From Polyangium sp. y55x31 (lineage in GTDB: Bacteria; Myxococcota_A; Polyangia; Polyangiales; Polyangiaceae), in NCBI RefSeq assembly GCF_029946505.1, contig NZ_JARZHG010000010.1:186001-250000 (forward strand): a stretch of DNA of 64,000 nucleotides. Direction: 5' to 3'. Numbering within the stretch: the stretch's first letter is position 1; every line of letters begins with the position of its first letter. Below, piece by piece: positions 1-8,613 of this stretch. The notes under the pieces were generated by a model. That model did not search any database, was not told the origin of the DNA, and worked only from the letters and a program-made list of their open reading frames with translations. A program made the position numbers and the translations under genes.

Positions 1-1
1 G

Positions 2-733
2 CAGGGCACGTTCTCCCCGATCGTCACCGTGCCCGAGGGCCAGGCCGAGGCGAACCACCTCGTCCGGGTCTACTTCCCCCCGGGCTACGACGAGAACACC
101 TTGAAGCGTTATCCCGTGCTCTACATGCAAGACGGGACGAACCTCTTCTTCGGCGACGAGGCCTTCGGCGGCAACGAGTGGCGCGTCGACGAAAACGTCG
201 AGCTGCTCCATTCGATGAACCTCATCGACAAGGTCATCGTCGTCGGCATTTACGCGAAAGACCGGATGTACGAGTACACGAAGCCCGGCTACGAGCGCTA
301 CGGCGATTGGATGGTCAACCAGCTCAAGCCGTTCATCGACGAGCGCCTGCGCACCCTGCCCGACGCGCAGAACACGGCCGTGATGGGCTCCTCGCTCGGC
401 GGCGTGGTCTCGTTTTTCCTGGGCTGGCATTACCCGCACGTCTTCGGCAAGGCGGCCTGCCTGTCGAGCACGTTCGGCTACCAGGACGACCTCATGGATC
501 GCGTGGCATCCGAGCCCAAGCGGAACGTGCGTTTCTACATCGACAGCGGCTGGCCGCGCGACAACTACGAGCGCACCACGGCCATGCGTGATCAGCTCCT
601 CACGAAGGGCTACGAGTTCGGCAAGGACCTGCTCTATTTCGCCTTCCCCGGCGCCCTCCACAACGAGGACTCCTGGGCCGCGCGCAGCCACGTCCCCTTC
701 CAGTATTTCTTCGGCAAAGCCGCGCGCGTCTGA
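2..733 (+). CDS. Putative esterase, alpha/beta hydrolase (5'-truncated)
   Basis: The reading frame is open from the first bases of the window, so the N-terminus lies outside and about 243 residues are visible. The protein looks like the esterase-D/enterochelin-esterase-like alpha/beta hydrolases (PF00756 type). It has an early YFPPGYDE strand, a YPVLYMQDG segment, the nucleophile elbow GSSLGG, and a C-terminal HNEDSW that would carry the catalytic His. The substrate cannot be told. The following gene is 67 bases downstream on the same strand. Whether a signal peptide exists cannot be judged. Confidence 0.8.
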   Translation, partial: QGTFSPIVTVPEGQAEANHLVRVYFPPGYDENTLKRYPVLYMQDGTNLFFGDEAFGGNEWRVDENVELLHSMNLIDKVIVVGIYAKDRMYEYTKPGYERYGDWMVNQLKPFIDERLRTLPDAQNTAVMGSSLGGVVSFFLGWHYPHVFGKAACLSSTFGYQDDLMDRVASEPKRNVRFYIDSGWPRDNYERTTAMRDQLLTKGYEFGKDLLYFAFPGALHNEDSWAARSHVPFQYFFGKAARV

Positions 734-800
734 CACGCCCCGGCCCCGCTCGCTCGGTCCCGAGGGCTGACCGGCCTGCGTCTTGCTCCGGCGGATCCCC

Positions 801-1157
801 ATGCCGTTCGGATTCCTATTCGTCATGTTGCTGATCGTCGCCGCGCTCGTCCTGGGCATCTGGGCGACGTTCAGCGTGCTCGGCGTGCTCGTCACCCTGG
901 CCATTGCCGCGATCGTCGGCTGGATCGCCGATCGAATCGTGCCCGGCCGCCTGCCGTACGGCTGGGCCGGCGCGATGGTGGCAGGCCTGCTCGGGAGCTG
1001 GATCGGCTCCCTGCTCATCGGCCACGTGGGCCCCACGATCGCGCGAATCCCCATCATCCCGGCGATCCTCGGCGCAGTGATCGTGGCCTTCGCGGTGCAG
1101 CTCCTCGTGAAGCGTGGCATCGGCCCGCGCCCGCGAGGGCCGGAGACGCGCGTGTAG
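801..1157 (+). CDS. GlsB/YeaQ/YmgE-like small membrane protein
   Basis: This 118-residue protein is almost entirely hydrophobic, with about three membrane segments and glycine-rich turns (IVGWIADRIVPGR, then a run rich in GxxGSWIG). That layout is typical of the GlsB/YeaQ/YmgE (transglycosylase-associated) stress-response membrane proteins. The ATG at 801 starts directly with the first hydrophobic segment; a TTG at 783 would add six residues. The biochemical role of the family is not established. The C-terminus ends in a basic, Pro/Arg-rich cytoplasmic tail. Confidence 0.65.
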   Translation: MPFGFLFVMLLIVAALVLGIWATFSVLGVLVTLAIAAIVGWIADRIVPGRLPYGWAGAMVAGLLGSWIGSLLIGHVGPTIARIPIIPAILGAVIVAFAVQLLVKRGIGPRPRGPETRV

Positions 1158-1226
1158 CCGAGCCGAGGCACAGGCGCGCTCGACGGGCGCGACATTTTTC
1201 CCGTCCGTGCCTATCGTTCCGCTCAC

Positions 1227-1655
1227 ATGATCGTCGAGCGCGCCCCCTACCCGCCTGTCGAGATGGGCCTTCACCGGGTGCAGCGTGAGGGGCCCCTCGT
1301 CCATGTCGCGATTCGTGGCAATACCTCCCTCCCCGAGATGCAGACGCTCGTCGGCGTCTACCAGGCGACCTTCGACGAGTTCGGTTACCTCCTGATCCTG
1401 CTCGACATGACGACCTCGGGGGACCTCACCACCCCGGCCCGCAAGCACGTCACCGAATTCGTCCAGGCGCACGCGATGCAGCTCGCCGCGGGCGTCTACG
1501 GCGCGTCGTTTTACCTCCGGATCACGCTCGAGCTCATCAGCCGCAGCGTCCGGGTCCTCTCCCGCCAAACCCCTTCTGTCTCCTTCCACGCCGAAGAAGC
1601 GAACGCCCGCCGCTGGCTCGCCGAGCAGGTCCCCCTCCTCCGCGCGAAGGGGTGA
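1227..1655 (+). CDS. Small STAS/SpoIIAA-like protein, function unknown
   Basis: 142 residues, no signal peptide or membrane segment. The middle (VHVAIRGNTSLPEMQTL, then YLLILLDMTTSGDLTTPARK) has the alternating beta-alpha pattern of the short STAS/SpoIIAA-like proteins that are frequent in myxobacterial genomes. It lies 61 bases upstream of a Ser/Thr kinase gene, and STAS-type proteins often act as phosphorylatable switches, so a link to that kinase is possible but inferred. The family call is by eye and moderate at best. Confidence 0.55.
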   Translation: MIVERAPYPPVEMGLHRVQREGPLVHVAIRGNTSLPEMQTLVGVYQATFDEFGYLLILLDMTTSGDLTTPARKHVTEFVQAHAMQLAAGVYGASFYLRITLELISRSVRVLSRQTPSVSFHAEEANARRWLAEQVPLLRAKG

Positions 1656-1684
1656 ACGACGGAGAAACGCCGGAGCCGGTTGCC

Positions 1685-1701
1685 CGCACGCCGGGCGTGC
1701 G
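1685..1701. other. Short perfect hairpin between the STAS-like and kinase genes
   Basis: CGCACGCC and GGCGTGCG flank a single central base, giving an 8-bp perfect inverted repeat 16 bases before the TTG start of the kinase. It has no T-run, so it is a weak terminator candidate. It could equally be an operator, or it could sequester the start of the kinase mRNA. Confidence 0.35.
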
Positions 1702-1716
1702 CCTATCCTTCCGGGG

Positions 1717-2814
1717 TTGATCGGCCGTAAGCTCCAGGAAAGGTTCGAGATCCTCCGCGCCATCGGCCACGGCGGCATGGGCACCGTCTACGAGGCGCGT
1801 TCGCTCTCCGGAGAGGAGCGGGTCGCGATCAAATGGATGCACGCGCGTCCTTTCGCCGCGAACGATCCGGATCTGCTTCGCTTCGTGCAGGAGGCGCGTA
1901 TCGTGGGCGCGCTCGAATCGCCGCACGTGCCGCGCCTCTACGAGCTCGCGCAGGACCCGGACGTGCAGGTGCCCTACCAGGTGATGGAGCTCCTCGCCGG
2001 CGAGGACCTCGGCGCCCTGCTCGATCGGGTCGGCGCGTTGCGGCCCGACGCGGCGCTCCGCATCGCCGCGCAGGCGTGCAAGGGGCTCGCCGTGGCGCAC
2101 GCCGCGGGCGTCGTGCATCGCGACGTCAAGCCGCAGAACCTCTTTCTGTCGCGGCAGGATGGAGGGGCGCTGGTGGTCAAGGTGCTCGATTTCGGGGTCG
2201 CCAAGATCCGCCGCGCGTCCCCGGGCGCGCCGAAGGGCCTCACGGCGCCGTCCACGTCGATGACGGACAGCGGCCAGGTCATGGGGACGCCGCTCTACAT
2301 GGCGCCCGAACAGCTCGAAGGCGCCAAGCACGTCGACGCGCGGAGCGACGTGTATTCGCTGGGCGTGACGCTGTATGCATTGCTTTCGGGGAAACCGCCG
2401 CACGCGGACGCGAAGTCACTGCTCGAGCTTCTGAACCGGCTGGTCAGCGGGCCTCCGCCCTCCCTCGCGGACGCGGCGCCCTGGGTCGACGCTGCGATCC
2501 GCGCCGTCGTCGAGCGCGCGACGGCCGCGGACAAGGAGGCTCGTTATCGCGACGCCGGCGAGATGCTCCGCGCGCTCGAGCCGCTCCTGCCCGAGGGCGC
2601 GGATCTCACGGAGGAAAACCTCGTCCCGGTGGACGAGGCGTCGAAGCGAGAGGCGCTCGTGCAGCCGGCGCGGGCGCCGGACGCGGCGGGCCGAGGCCCC
2701 GCGACGGAGCTCGGTGCGCCCGGGGCGCAGCGGTGGCCGAAGGGACGAGGGATCGCCGTCGCCGTGCTCATCGCGGCGGTGATCGCCGGGATCTTGACGC
2801 TCCTCCGCAGGTGA
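1717..2814 (+). CDS. Ser/Thr protein kinase with C-terminal membrane anchor
   Basis: 365 residues from a TTG start. The kinase domain fills residues 1-290. It has the glycine loop GHGGMGTVY, the ATP-binding Lys39 in VAIK, a catalytic loop HRDVKPQN, DFG in VLDFGVAK, and APE in MAPEQLEG. All catalytic residues are present, so it should be active. A Pro/Ala-rich linker of about 50 residues leads to a single C-terminal hydrophobic segment (about 345-362) and a short RR tail. The kinase is therefore cytoplasmic with a tail anchor and no periplasmic sensor domain. Targets are unknown. Confidence 0.93.
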   Translation: MIGRKLQERFEILRAIGHGGMGTVYEARSLSGEERVAIKWMHARPFAANDPDLLRFVQEARIVGALESPHVPRLYELAQDPDVQVPYQVMELLAGEDLGALLDRVGALRPDAALRIAAQACKGLAVAHAAGVVHRDVKPQNLFLSRQDGGALVVKVLDFGVAKIRRASPGAPKGLTAPSTSMTDSGQVMGTPLYMAPEQLEGAKHVDARSDVYSLGVTLYALLSGKPPHADAKSLLELLNRLVSGPPPSLADAAPWVDAAIRAVVERATAADKEARYRDAGEMLRALEPLLPEGADLTEENLVPVDEASKREALVQPARAPDAAGRGPATELGAPGAQRWPKGRGIAVAVLIAAVIAGILTLLRR

Positions 2815-2847
2815 TGGCTGGCGCCTGCAGCGGTGCATGCCCGCGCC

Positions 2848-2865
2848 TGCAGGCCCGGGCCTGCA
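2848..2865. other. 18-bp perfect palindrome
   Basis: TGCAGGCCCGGGCCTGCA is its own reverse complement and lies 34 bases after the stop of the kinase gene, 70 bases before the promoter candidate of the next gene. No T-run follows. It may be a terminator stem without a U-tract or a dyad-symmetric protein-binding site. Confidence 0.4.
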
Positions 2866-2935
2866 CCTCCGAGGTCGGCTCCGGCGAGCGCGCTCGATTC
2901 GCGGGGATACGCGGTACTCGACGGGCATTTCGTGG

Positions 2936-2951
2936 TGGCACGGCCCCTGCT
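2936..2951 (+). promoter_or_regulatory. Candidate sigma-54 (-24/-12) promoter
   Basis: TGGCACG-GCCC-CTGCT matches the -24/-12 consensus TGGCACG-N4-TTGCW except for one base in the -12 element. GG and GC are exactly 10 bases apart. The expected start of transcription (about 2962) precedes the AAAGGAG ribosome-binding site and the ATG at 2982 by a sensible distance. No enhancer-binding-protein site was identified. Confidence 0.5.
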
Positions 2952-2981
2952 ATCTCGATCGAGTCACCAAAGGAGCCTGCC

Positions 2982-3956
2982 ATGAAAGACCCGACTTCGA
3001 TCCTTCGAAACGCAGCCGGCCTCGTCCTCGTCGCGATGAGCATCTATGGAATGGGCTGCGCCGTGGAGGCGGGTGACGTCCATGCCGACCTCGACGAGGA
3101 GAACCTCGGCGAGGCCGTGCAGGGCGCGGCGGGTTATCCGGGGACGCTCAATCACCTCCGGTATCAGGTCCTCCACAACCACGGGGTCCAGCACACCACG
3201 CGGGCCCTCGGCGCCGCGGCGCTCGCCAATCAGAGCGGCCTCCTGACGTCCATGCCTTACATGCCGGCGCCGGACGCGACGGGGCCCATGGCCGGCGCCC
3301 GGGTCGAGTACCTGGAGATCCTCATCGGCTGCGCCTTGCCGGCGGGCACCAGCGTGCGGGACCCGGCCCATATCACCGGTTATCTGTACCTCTTTGGCAC
3401 CTCCACTCCCCTGTACCGGGTTTACGCCGGCGAGATCGGCCTCGCCCCGGATTGGAGGACGCGAGGGCTCACCACGGTCGAGAAACAGCTCGTCACGGCC
3501 TGCGTGCTCCAGCGGACGAACCGGTTCGGCGAGGAGGTCGAGATCATGCTCGAAGGAAACCATCCTGCGATCACCCGGACGGAGGCCGACAAGCTCCTGT
3601 ATCCGGGCATCGAATCGCGGGCGTGGGGCAACATGTTCGACTCGACGATCCCGCTCAGCACGACGAACTCCGAGCTCGATGCGACGGATGCCCCCTTCAA
3701 CGCCTACATCTGCCACGAGACGGCGTCGTGCCCCACCGGGGTCCCCGGCATCCTCCGGCAATGCGACGCCATGGATGCATGCGGGTTCATCTACCTGGGC
3801 AATTGCACGGACCACATGAAATACTGCAACTATCGGTGGCTCCACAACCTCCCGGCCCCGCAGAGCTGTACGCAGTTCAACTACAACATCCTCGCCAGCT
3901 TGAAAGAGGCCGACACGGTCTGCCAGATCCCGCCCGGCCCCGATCCGAACCTCTGA
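2982..3956 (+). CDS. Secreted lipoprotein of unknown function
   Basis: 324 residues; ATG at 2982 preceded by AAAGGAG. The N-terminus MKDPTSILRNAAGLVLVA continues to a lipobox-like MGC, so it is probably a lipoprotein. The mature part starts acidic and has eight or more cysteines concentrated in the last third (ICHETASCPTG, QCDAMDACG, NCTDHMKYCNY), which suggests disulfides outside the cytoplasm. I recognise no catalytic motif. Similar orphan lipoproteins are common in myxobacteria. It stops 15 bases before the convergent stop of the next gene. Confidence 0.75.
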   Translation: MKDPTSILRNAAGLVLVAMSIYGMGCAVEAGDVHADLDEENLGEAVQGAAGYPGTLNHLRYQVLHNHGVQHTTRALGAAALANQSGLLTSMPYMPAPDATGPMAGARVEYLEILIGCALPAGTSVRDPAHITGYLYLFGTSTPLYRVYAGEIGLAPDWRTRGLTTVEKQLVTACVLQRTNRFGEEVEIMLEGNHPAITRTEADKLLYPGIESRAWGNMFDSTIPLSTTNSELDATDAPFNAYICHETASCPTGVPGILRQCDAMDACGFIYLGNCTDHMKYCNYRWLHNLPAPQSCTQFNYNILASLKEADTVCQIPPGPDPNL

Positions 3957-3971
3957 CCGCCCCCGCCCCCC

Positions 3972-6900
3972 TCACTCCATTCCCTTCGCCTCCTTCACCA
4001 TCTCGCCTCGGGCCTGCGCGAGCCGTGGGTTTTCCCGCAATGCCTCGGCGAACGCCTCGCCCGCCGCGCGCGCCGCCGCCCGACGGTCCTCCCCGCGCGC
4101 GGCCCTGGCCCGCACGAGCAAGAGCTCCCCTTTCGTCGCGAGGGCCTTCGGATCACGCGGGTGGATCGCGAGGGCCTTCTCCACCATCCCGAGCCCCGCG
4201 CTCACCTCCGCCTCCGCGGTTTTTCCGTGCGCTTCGAGCCAGGCCGCTTTCCGGGCGTGAACATTGGAGAGCGTCTGGTAGGGCCGAGGGTCGTTCCGTA
4301 CCTTTTCGACGAGGGGTCGAAGGAAGGCCGCCGCGGCCTCGAAATCCTGCTCCTCGGCCTTGCCCTGCGTGGCCTTCGCCAGCGCGCGGAAGAGATCCAT
4401 CCTGGCCACGATGTCGTGGAGATCGATGTCCGAGGGGTCGGCCTCCGCGGCCTTGCGCACGGCGTCCCGGAGCGCCTGGAGATCCGGGGGCGGCCCGAGG
4501 CCCGTCGCGTGCAGATGCTCGGCCTCGACGAGCCGGAGCTCGGCGATCTCTTGCAGCAAAAACCCCGTCTCCGTGCCCGGCTTCGCGAATGCGTGGATCT
4601 TCTCCACGCCCGCGGCGATCGTGGCGCGTGGATCCCGGCCCAGCGAGAGCTCGTGCGCGGCCCGGAAACGCGACGCTCTCGCCGCGTAATAGGCGGGCAA
4701 GAACCCCCCGAGCTTTCGCTGCTCGGCGAGCGCCACGGCGCTTTCGAGGGAGCTCACGCTCTCCTGCGCGTCGAGCCCGTGCTCGGTCTCGTACTGGAGC
4801 CTCTGCAGGCTCGCGCGGATGTTGCCGAATACGGGCAACGTGAAGGCCGGATCCGCGGCGAGCGCCTGATCGAACCGTCGCGATGCGCTCGCGAGGAGCG
4901 GGCGAGGATCCTTGCCGTGGAGCCGATCGACCTCCGCCTGGATGAGATACACCTGCCCGAGCTCGTTCAGCGCCCACGTGAATCGGGGCTCGAGCCCGAG
5001 CACCGTCTCGTAGGCCCGCACCGCCTCCGCCACGTCCACGACCTCGCCGCGCGTCGATCGCACCGTCACCTGGAGGTATGCCGTCACCGCCCGCGCATAC
5101 AGCGCGGCGACGTCGTGCGGTCGAAATCGAACCGCCTCCTCCACCGCTCGGAGCGCCTCCGCCTCCGCGGCCTCGACGCCGACGCCGCTCCGGATGGCCG
5201 CGAGGAACCGAAAATGCAAAAGGGCCGCCCGCTGCACCCGCGTATCCCCGTCCCGCGAGCTCGCAAGGACCGCCCGCGCGCACGCGGCCTCCGCCACGCC
5301 GACCTCCCGATCCGGCGGCTTTCCGACGGCGTCCATCGCGAGCGCCATCTTCTCCCACAGCTCGCACGCCGCGCGATGCATCTCCGGATCGCTCCGCGCG
5401 AGGTCCGCCGCCGCCGCATACGCCTGCGCCGCCGGCTCGAAATGACCTTTCATCTTCTCGTGATCGAACGCCGCGTCGTGCCGGTACTTGCTCCCCATCG
5501 CATACAGCGCGTCCGCTTCGAGCTTCTTCGCCTCGTACATCCAGGGCGCCTTCTCGAACGCCTCTTTCCCCTTCGCGAGCGCCTCCTCGAGTTTGCCCTC
5601 GTAGAGCGCGATGAGCCCCTCCGCGTACGCGGGCGCCTCCACCTTCGCGGCCACGGCCGCCCGGAGGTGCGCGAGCGCCGGATCCCGGAGCGCGCGCTCG
5701 ATCTCGGCGACCTTTTGCTTTCGCTCCTCCTCGTTCGTGATCCGCCGCGTATCCGCGAGCGCCCGCCGATAAAGCTCCCCGAACGCCCGGCCGAGCGCAT
5801 AACGCAGCTCCGCCGACGAATACCCCGCGCCCACAGCCCGCTCGAGGTGCGCCCGCGCCCCCTCCGCGTCCCCGAGCGCGAGCGCCCCGCGCCCGAGCGC
5901 GTAATGCCCCGGCCCCTCGCCCACCTCGCCCGCGGCCTTCATCCGCTCCCCGATCTCGTCGAGCCGCGCCCGCACCACGTCCCGCTCCCGCTCCACGTCG
6001 TGCAGCGGCATTCCGTAGGCGCTCCGCAAAAACAACTCCATCTCCTTCACGTCCTCGCCAAGCGTCTGCGCCAGCCGCTCCCGCTCCGCGGCGCGCCGCC
6101 CGGCCCGCACCCAGGCCCCGGACACCCCGAGCCCGCCGAGGAGCAAAATCGCCCCGAACGTCGCCAGGAGCTTGTGTTTCCGCGCCTTCTTCCAGGCCAC
6201 GTAGCCGAACGACGCGCGCCTCGCCTGGATCGGATCGCCGTCGAGATATCGCTGCAAATCCTCGGAGAGCGCCCGCGCCGAGTCGTATCGACGCGCCGGA
6301 TCCCGCTCGACGCATTTCATCACGATGGTCTCGAGATCCACGGGCACGCCCGTCGTCACCTTGCCGAGCGGCGGCGGATCCTCGAAGGCCACCATCATCA
6401 GGAGCTTCCACGGGTGCTCCGCGACGAACGGCGGCCGCCCCGCGACGATGTCGTACAGCGTCGCCCCCAGTGAATACACGTCCGCGCGCCGATCGAGCGC
6501 CCGCACGTCCCCTTTCGCCTGCTCCGGCGGCATGTACGCCGGCGTCCCCACCACGGCCCCCGTCTGCGTGTGTCCCTTCTCCTCGACCTCCCGCGCGAGG
6601 CCAAAATCCATGATGTAGGGCTTGAGCGACCCGTCCTCCCGCCGCTCCACGAGGATGTTCCCGGGCTTGATGTCCCGATGGACGAGCCCCTGCCGATGTG
6701 CCTCGTGCACCGCGGCGGAGACCTCGCGCATCACCTTCACCCGCTGCTCCAGCGAGATCGTCGGCGCCACGCTGGAGAGCGGCTCGCCGTCGATGAATTG
6801 CATCGCGATGTACGGCTCGCCGTCGACCTGACCAGCCTCGTACACACGGCAGACGTGCTCGTGCTGGATCCGCGCCTGCGAGCGCGCTTCGCCGATGAAC

Positions 6901-7139
6901 CGGCGCCAGAGCTCCGGGTCGTCGCCTTTGAGGAGCTTCAGCGCGACCGCGCGTCCGAGCCGCGGATCCCGCGCTCGGTACACCGTGCCCATCCCGCCTT
7001 CCCCGACGAACGTGATGTCCTCGTATCGCTCCGCGAGCGAAGGCGGCACGCGCCGGCGCGGATGCGGCGCGGGGAGATCCACCGGGATCGTCGCGTCGAA
7101 CGCGATGCCCCGCGGCGTGTCCCCAGGAGCCTCGTCCAT
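3972..7139 (-). CDS. Ser/Thr protein kinase with transmembrane segment and TPR-like C-terminal half
   Basis: 1055 residues from the ATG at 7139; an upstream in-frame extension would overlap the divergent lipoprotein gene. Kinase domain about 38-310: GEGGMGTVY, Lys68 in VALK, HRDIKPGN, DFG in IMDFGLA, and MPPEQ. A basic stretch and a hydrophobic segment (LLATFGAILLLGGLGVSGAW) follow at about 345-365. The remaining 690 residues are Ala/Leu-rich alpha-helical repeats resembling degenerate TPRs (YALGRGALALGDAEGARAH, YALGRAFGELY). This organisation is common in myxobacteria, where the repeat region, likely extracytoplasmic, would bind partners. All catalytic residues are present. Confidence 0.9.
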   Translation of the reverse strand: MDEAPGDTPRGIAFDATIPVDLPAPHPRRRVPPSLAERYEDITFVGEGGMGTVYRARDPRLGRAVALKLLKGDDPELWRRFIGEARSQARIQHEHVCRVYEAGQVDGEPYIAMQFIDGEPLSSVAPTISLEQRVKVMREVSAAVHEAHRQGLVHRDIKPGNILVERREDGSLKPYIMDFGLAREVEEKGHTQTGAVVGTPAYMPPEQAKGDVRALDRRADVYSLGATLYDIVAGRPPFVAEHPWKLLMMVAFEDPPPLGKVTTGVPVDLETIVMKCVERDPARRYDSARALSEDLQRYLDGDPIQARRASFGYVAWKKARKHKLLATFGAILLLGGLGVSGAWVRAGRRAAERERLAQTLGEDVKEMELFLRSAYGMPLHDVERERDVVRARLDEIGERMKAAGEVGEGPGHYALGRGALALGDAEGARAHLERAVGAGYSSAELRYALGRAFGELYRRALADTRRITNEEERKQKVAEIERALRDPALAHLRAAVAAKVEAPAYAEGLIALYEGKLEEALAKGKEAFEKAPWMYEAKKLEADALYAMGSKYRHDAAFDHEKMKGHFEPAAQAYAAAADLARSDPEMHRAACELWEKMALAMDAVGKPPDREVGVAEAACARAVLASSRDGDTRVQRAALLHFRFLAAIRSGVGVEAAEAEALRAVEEAVRFRPHDVAALYARAVTAYLQVTVRSTRGEVVDVAEAVRAYETVLGLEPRFTWALNELGQVYLIQAEVDRLHGKDPRPLLASASRRFDQALAADPAFTLPVFGNIRASLQRLQYETEHGLDAQESVSSLESAVALAEQRKLGGFLPAYYAARASRFRAAHELSLGRDPRATIAAGVEKIHAFAKPGTETGFLLQEIAELRLVEAEHLHATGLGPPPDLQALRDAVRKAAEADPSDIDLHDIVARMDLFRALAKATQGKAEEQDFEAAAAFLRPLVEKVRNDPRPYQTLSNVHARKAAWLEAHGKTAEAEVSAGLGMVEKALAIHPRDPKALATKGELLLVRARAARGEDRRAAARAAGEAFAEALRENPRLAQARGEMVKEAKGME

Positions 7140-7224
7140 AATGGAAGGATTGTCGCCCGGCTTCGCAGGCCGAGGCAAGTCATCTATCTGCCTTGCAGCA
7201 CGCGCTCCGGGGCCGGTAACATCC

Positions 7225-7866
7225 ATGCCCATGCAGGGAAACGCAGTCTCACGAATCGCCGCGCGCCTCGCGGGCCTCTCCGTTGCCGTCGTCCTCGCGC
7301 TCGCCGCGGGATGCAGCGCGACGAACGCGCCCGGCGTGCATGGCGAAGGAGGCGCGGCAGGCGGGACGACGGCGTCCACGGGCGGGGCCGGAGGCGGCGA
7401 AGACTTCGAGCCTTGGGTCGGCCCTCCCCGGGCGTTTTGCGGGTTCGAACAACCTTGCAAGGACGGGTATTTTTGCTCCTTCGGGCCCAGTTGCCAGGGC
7501 CCGGGCCATTGCATGAGCAAGACGACGTGCACGCCGATGCCCGGCGCCGTGTGCGGGTGCGATGGGAAGGTGTACGCAGACGACTGCGCAGCCCGCGCGG
7601 CCGGCGTCGACGTCACACGGGACGCCTGCGCCACCCCTCCGGGCACGTTTTCCTGCCAGCAACGATTCTGCAAAGCGGGCGAGGAGGCGTGTCTGGACGA
7701 CATCTTCTTCAACGACGGCTGGTGCGCGCCGCTCCCGGAGGCGTGCAAGCTCGACCCGAACCCGACGGACTGCGCGTGTTTTGGGGTGAGTGCGCCTTGC
7801 AGCGACTGCAGCGTCGACGCGAACGGTCAATTCATCTTCACCTGTTACACCCTCGCCCCCCCCTGA
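7225..7866 (+). CDS. Lipoprotein with Kazal-like Cys-rich domain
   Basis: 213 residues (a second ATG at 7231 is equally possible). The signal peptide ends in the lipobox LAAGC, followed by a Gly/Thr-rich linker typical of myxobacterial lipoproteins. The mature protein is Cys-rich. The segment VCGCDGKVYADDCAARAAGV matches the core of Kazal-type protease inhibitors (CGCDGxxYxxxCxAxxAGV). Flanking Cys clusters (CKDGYFCSFGPSC; CACFGVSAPCSDC) probably form further disulfides. It may inhibit extracellular proteases, which is inferred from the fold only. It is divergent from the kinase gene with 85 bases between the starts. Confidence 0.75.
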   Translation: MPMQGNAVSRIAARLAGLSVAVVLALAAGCSATNAPGVHGEGGAAGGTTASTGGAGGGEDFEPWVGPPRAFCGFEQPCKDGYFCSFGPSCQGPGHCMSKTTCTPMPGAVCGCDGKVYADDCAARAAGVDVTRDACATPPGTFSCQQRFCKAGEEACLDDIFFNDGWCAPLPEACKLDPNPTDCACFGVSAPCSDCSVDANGQFIFTCYTLAPP

Positions 7867-8017
7867 GGCCGCGTCCGCTCGGCGCGCGGCCCGGCGCGCT
7901 CGCTCGTGCAGGCGCGTATCGTCCGGTCAGGACGAACGAAAAGCGTGCAGCGCGGTTTCTGTTTCCCTGGCACCGCCGTTGCTGACGTTTCGTCTGCGAG
8001 CGAAAGGAGATCGACTC

Positions 8018-8428
8018 ATGATCCGACGCTACCTGGTTCACGCCGCGGCATTCGCTGCCTCCCTGCTGCTCTTCGGCTGCGCGGGTGAAGAAGGGGGCAC
8101 GGCCGAGCGCGACACGGGTCATTTCACCGCGAAGTGGACGATCAGCAACCAGCGGGCCACGAACTACTGCGTGGCGTACAACGCGACGGGCGCGCTGATC
8201 GACATCCGCAACGAAAAGGAGGAGTTCGTCGCGAAGATCCGGGTGCCGTGCAACCAGTTCGAATCGAGCATCGAGCTGCCCGTGGACAACTACCACGCGT
8301 CGATCGTGCTCGTGAAGGAGAACGGGGACGCCGTCGGCAACAAGATCGACCTCGGCACGTTCAAGGTCGGCGCCGGCGACGACGTCACGCGCGAGGCGAC
8401 CTTCGCGATGCCGCCGCCCTCGTCCTGA
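8018..8428 (+). CDS. Small lipoprotein, immunoglobulin-like beta-rich, function unknown
   Basis: 136 residues with a good AAAGGAG ribosome-binding site ahead of the ATG. The signal peptide ends at the lipobox LLFGC and the mature N-terminus is acidic. The rest alternates hydrophobic strands (FTAKWTISNQ, YCVAYNATGALIDI, SIVLVKENGDAVGN) in a beta-sandwich-like pattern. I recognise no named family. A strong intrinsic terminator follows, so it is probably transcribed alone. Confidence 0.75.
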   Translation: MIRRYLVHAAAFAASLLLFGCAGEEGGTAERDTGHFTAKWTISNQRATNYCVAYNATGALIDIRNEKEEFVAKIRVPCNQFESSIELPVDNYHASIVLVKENGDAVGNKIDLGTFKVGAGDDVTREATFAMPPPSS

Positions 8429-8454
8429 CGCAAAACTACAGCAATGCCACCATG

Positions 8455-8488
8455 GGGCTCCGAGCGTCCGCCGCTCTGGAGCCCTTTT
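8455..8488 (+). terminator. Intrinsic terminator
   Basis: GGGCTCC-GAGCG pairs with CGCTC-T-GGAGCCC (12 bp with a one-base bulge, loop TCCGC) and is followed directly by TTTT. It lies 26 bases after the stop of the small lipoprotein gene. Confidence 0.75.
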
Positions 8489-8613
8489 CGCGTCCGCCTG
8501 CACGGCATCGACCAGGTTCCCCTCGTCTCCGGGGGGGGAGTTCTCCTATCCTGGTCGATGCCGCGGCGCCCCTGCCTCGGCCATTTCGGACATTTTTCCA
8601 GGAGAGATCCTTC

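Noticed and set aside
2815-2981. Coding continuation of an open frame across the kinase into the lipoprotein gene
   Set aside because: The upstream part is the kinase in the wrong frame; the ATG at 2982 with AAAGGAG and a signal peptide marks the true start.
4161-6473. 770-codon open frame on the + strand opposite the TPR-kinase
   Set aside because: Arg/Leu/His-rich antisense translation without domains; the kinase on the other strand is certain.
7140-7748. N-terminal extension of the TPR-kinase by 203 codons
   Set aside because: It would run through the divergent lipoprotein gene, which has a clear signal peptide and Cys-rich domain; the ATG at 7139 gives a normal kinase N-terminus.
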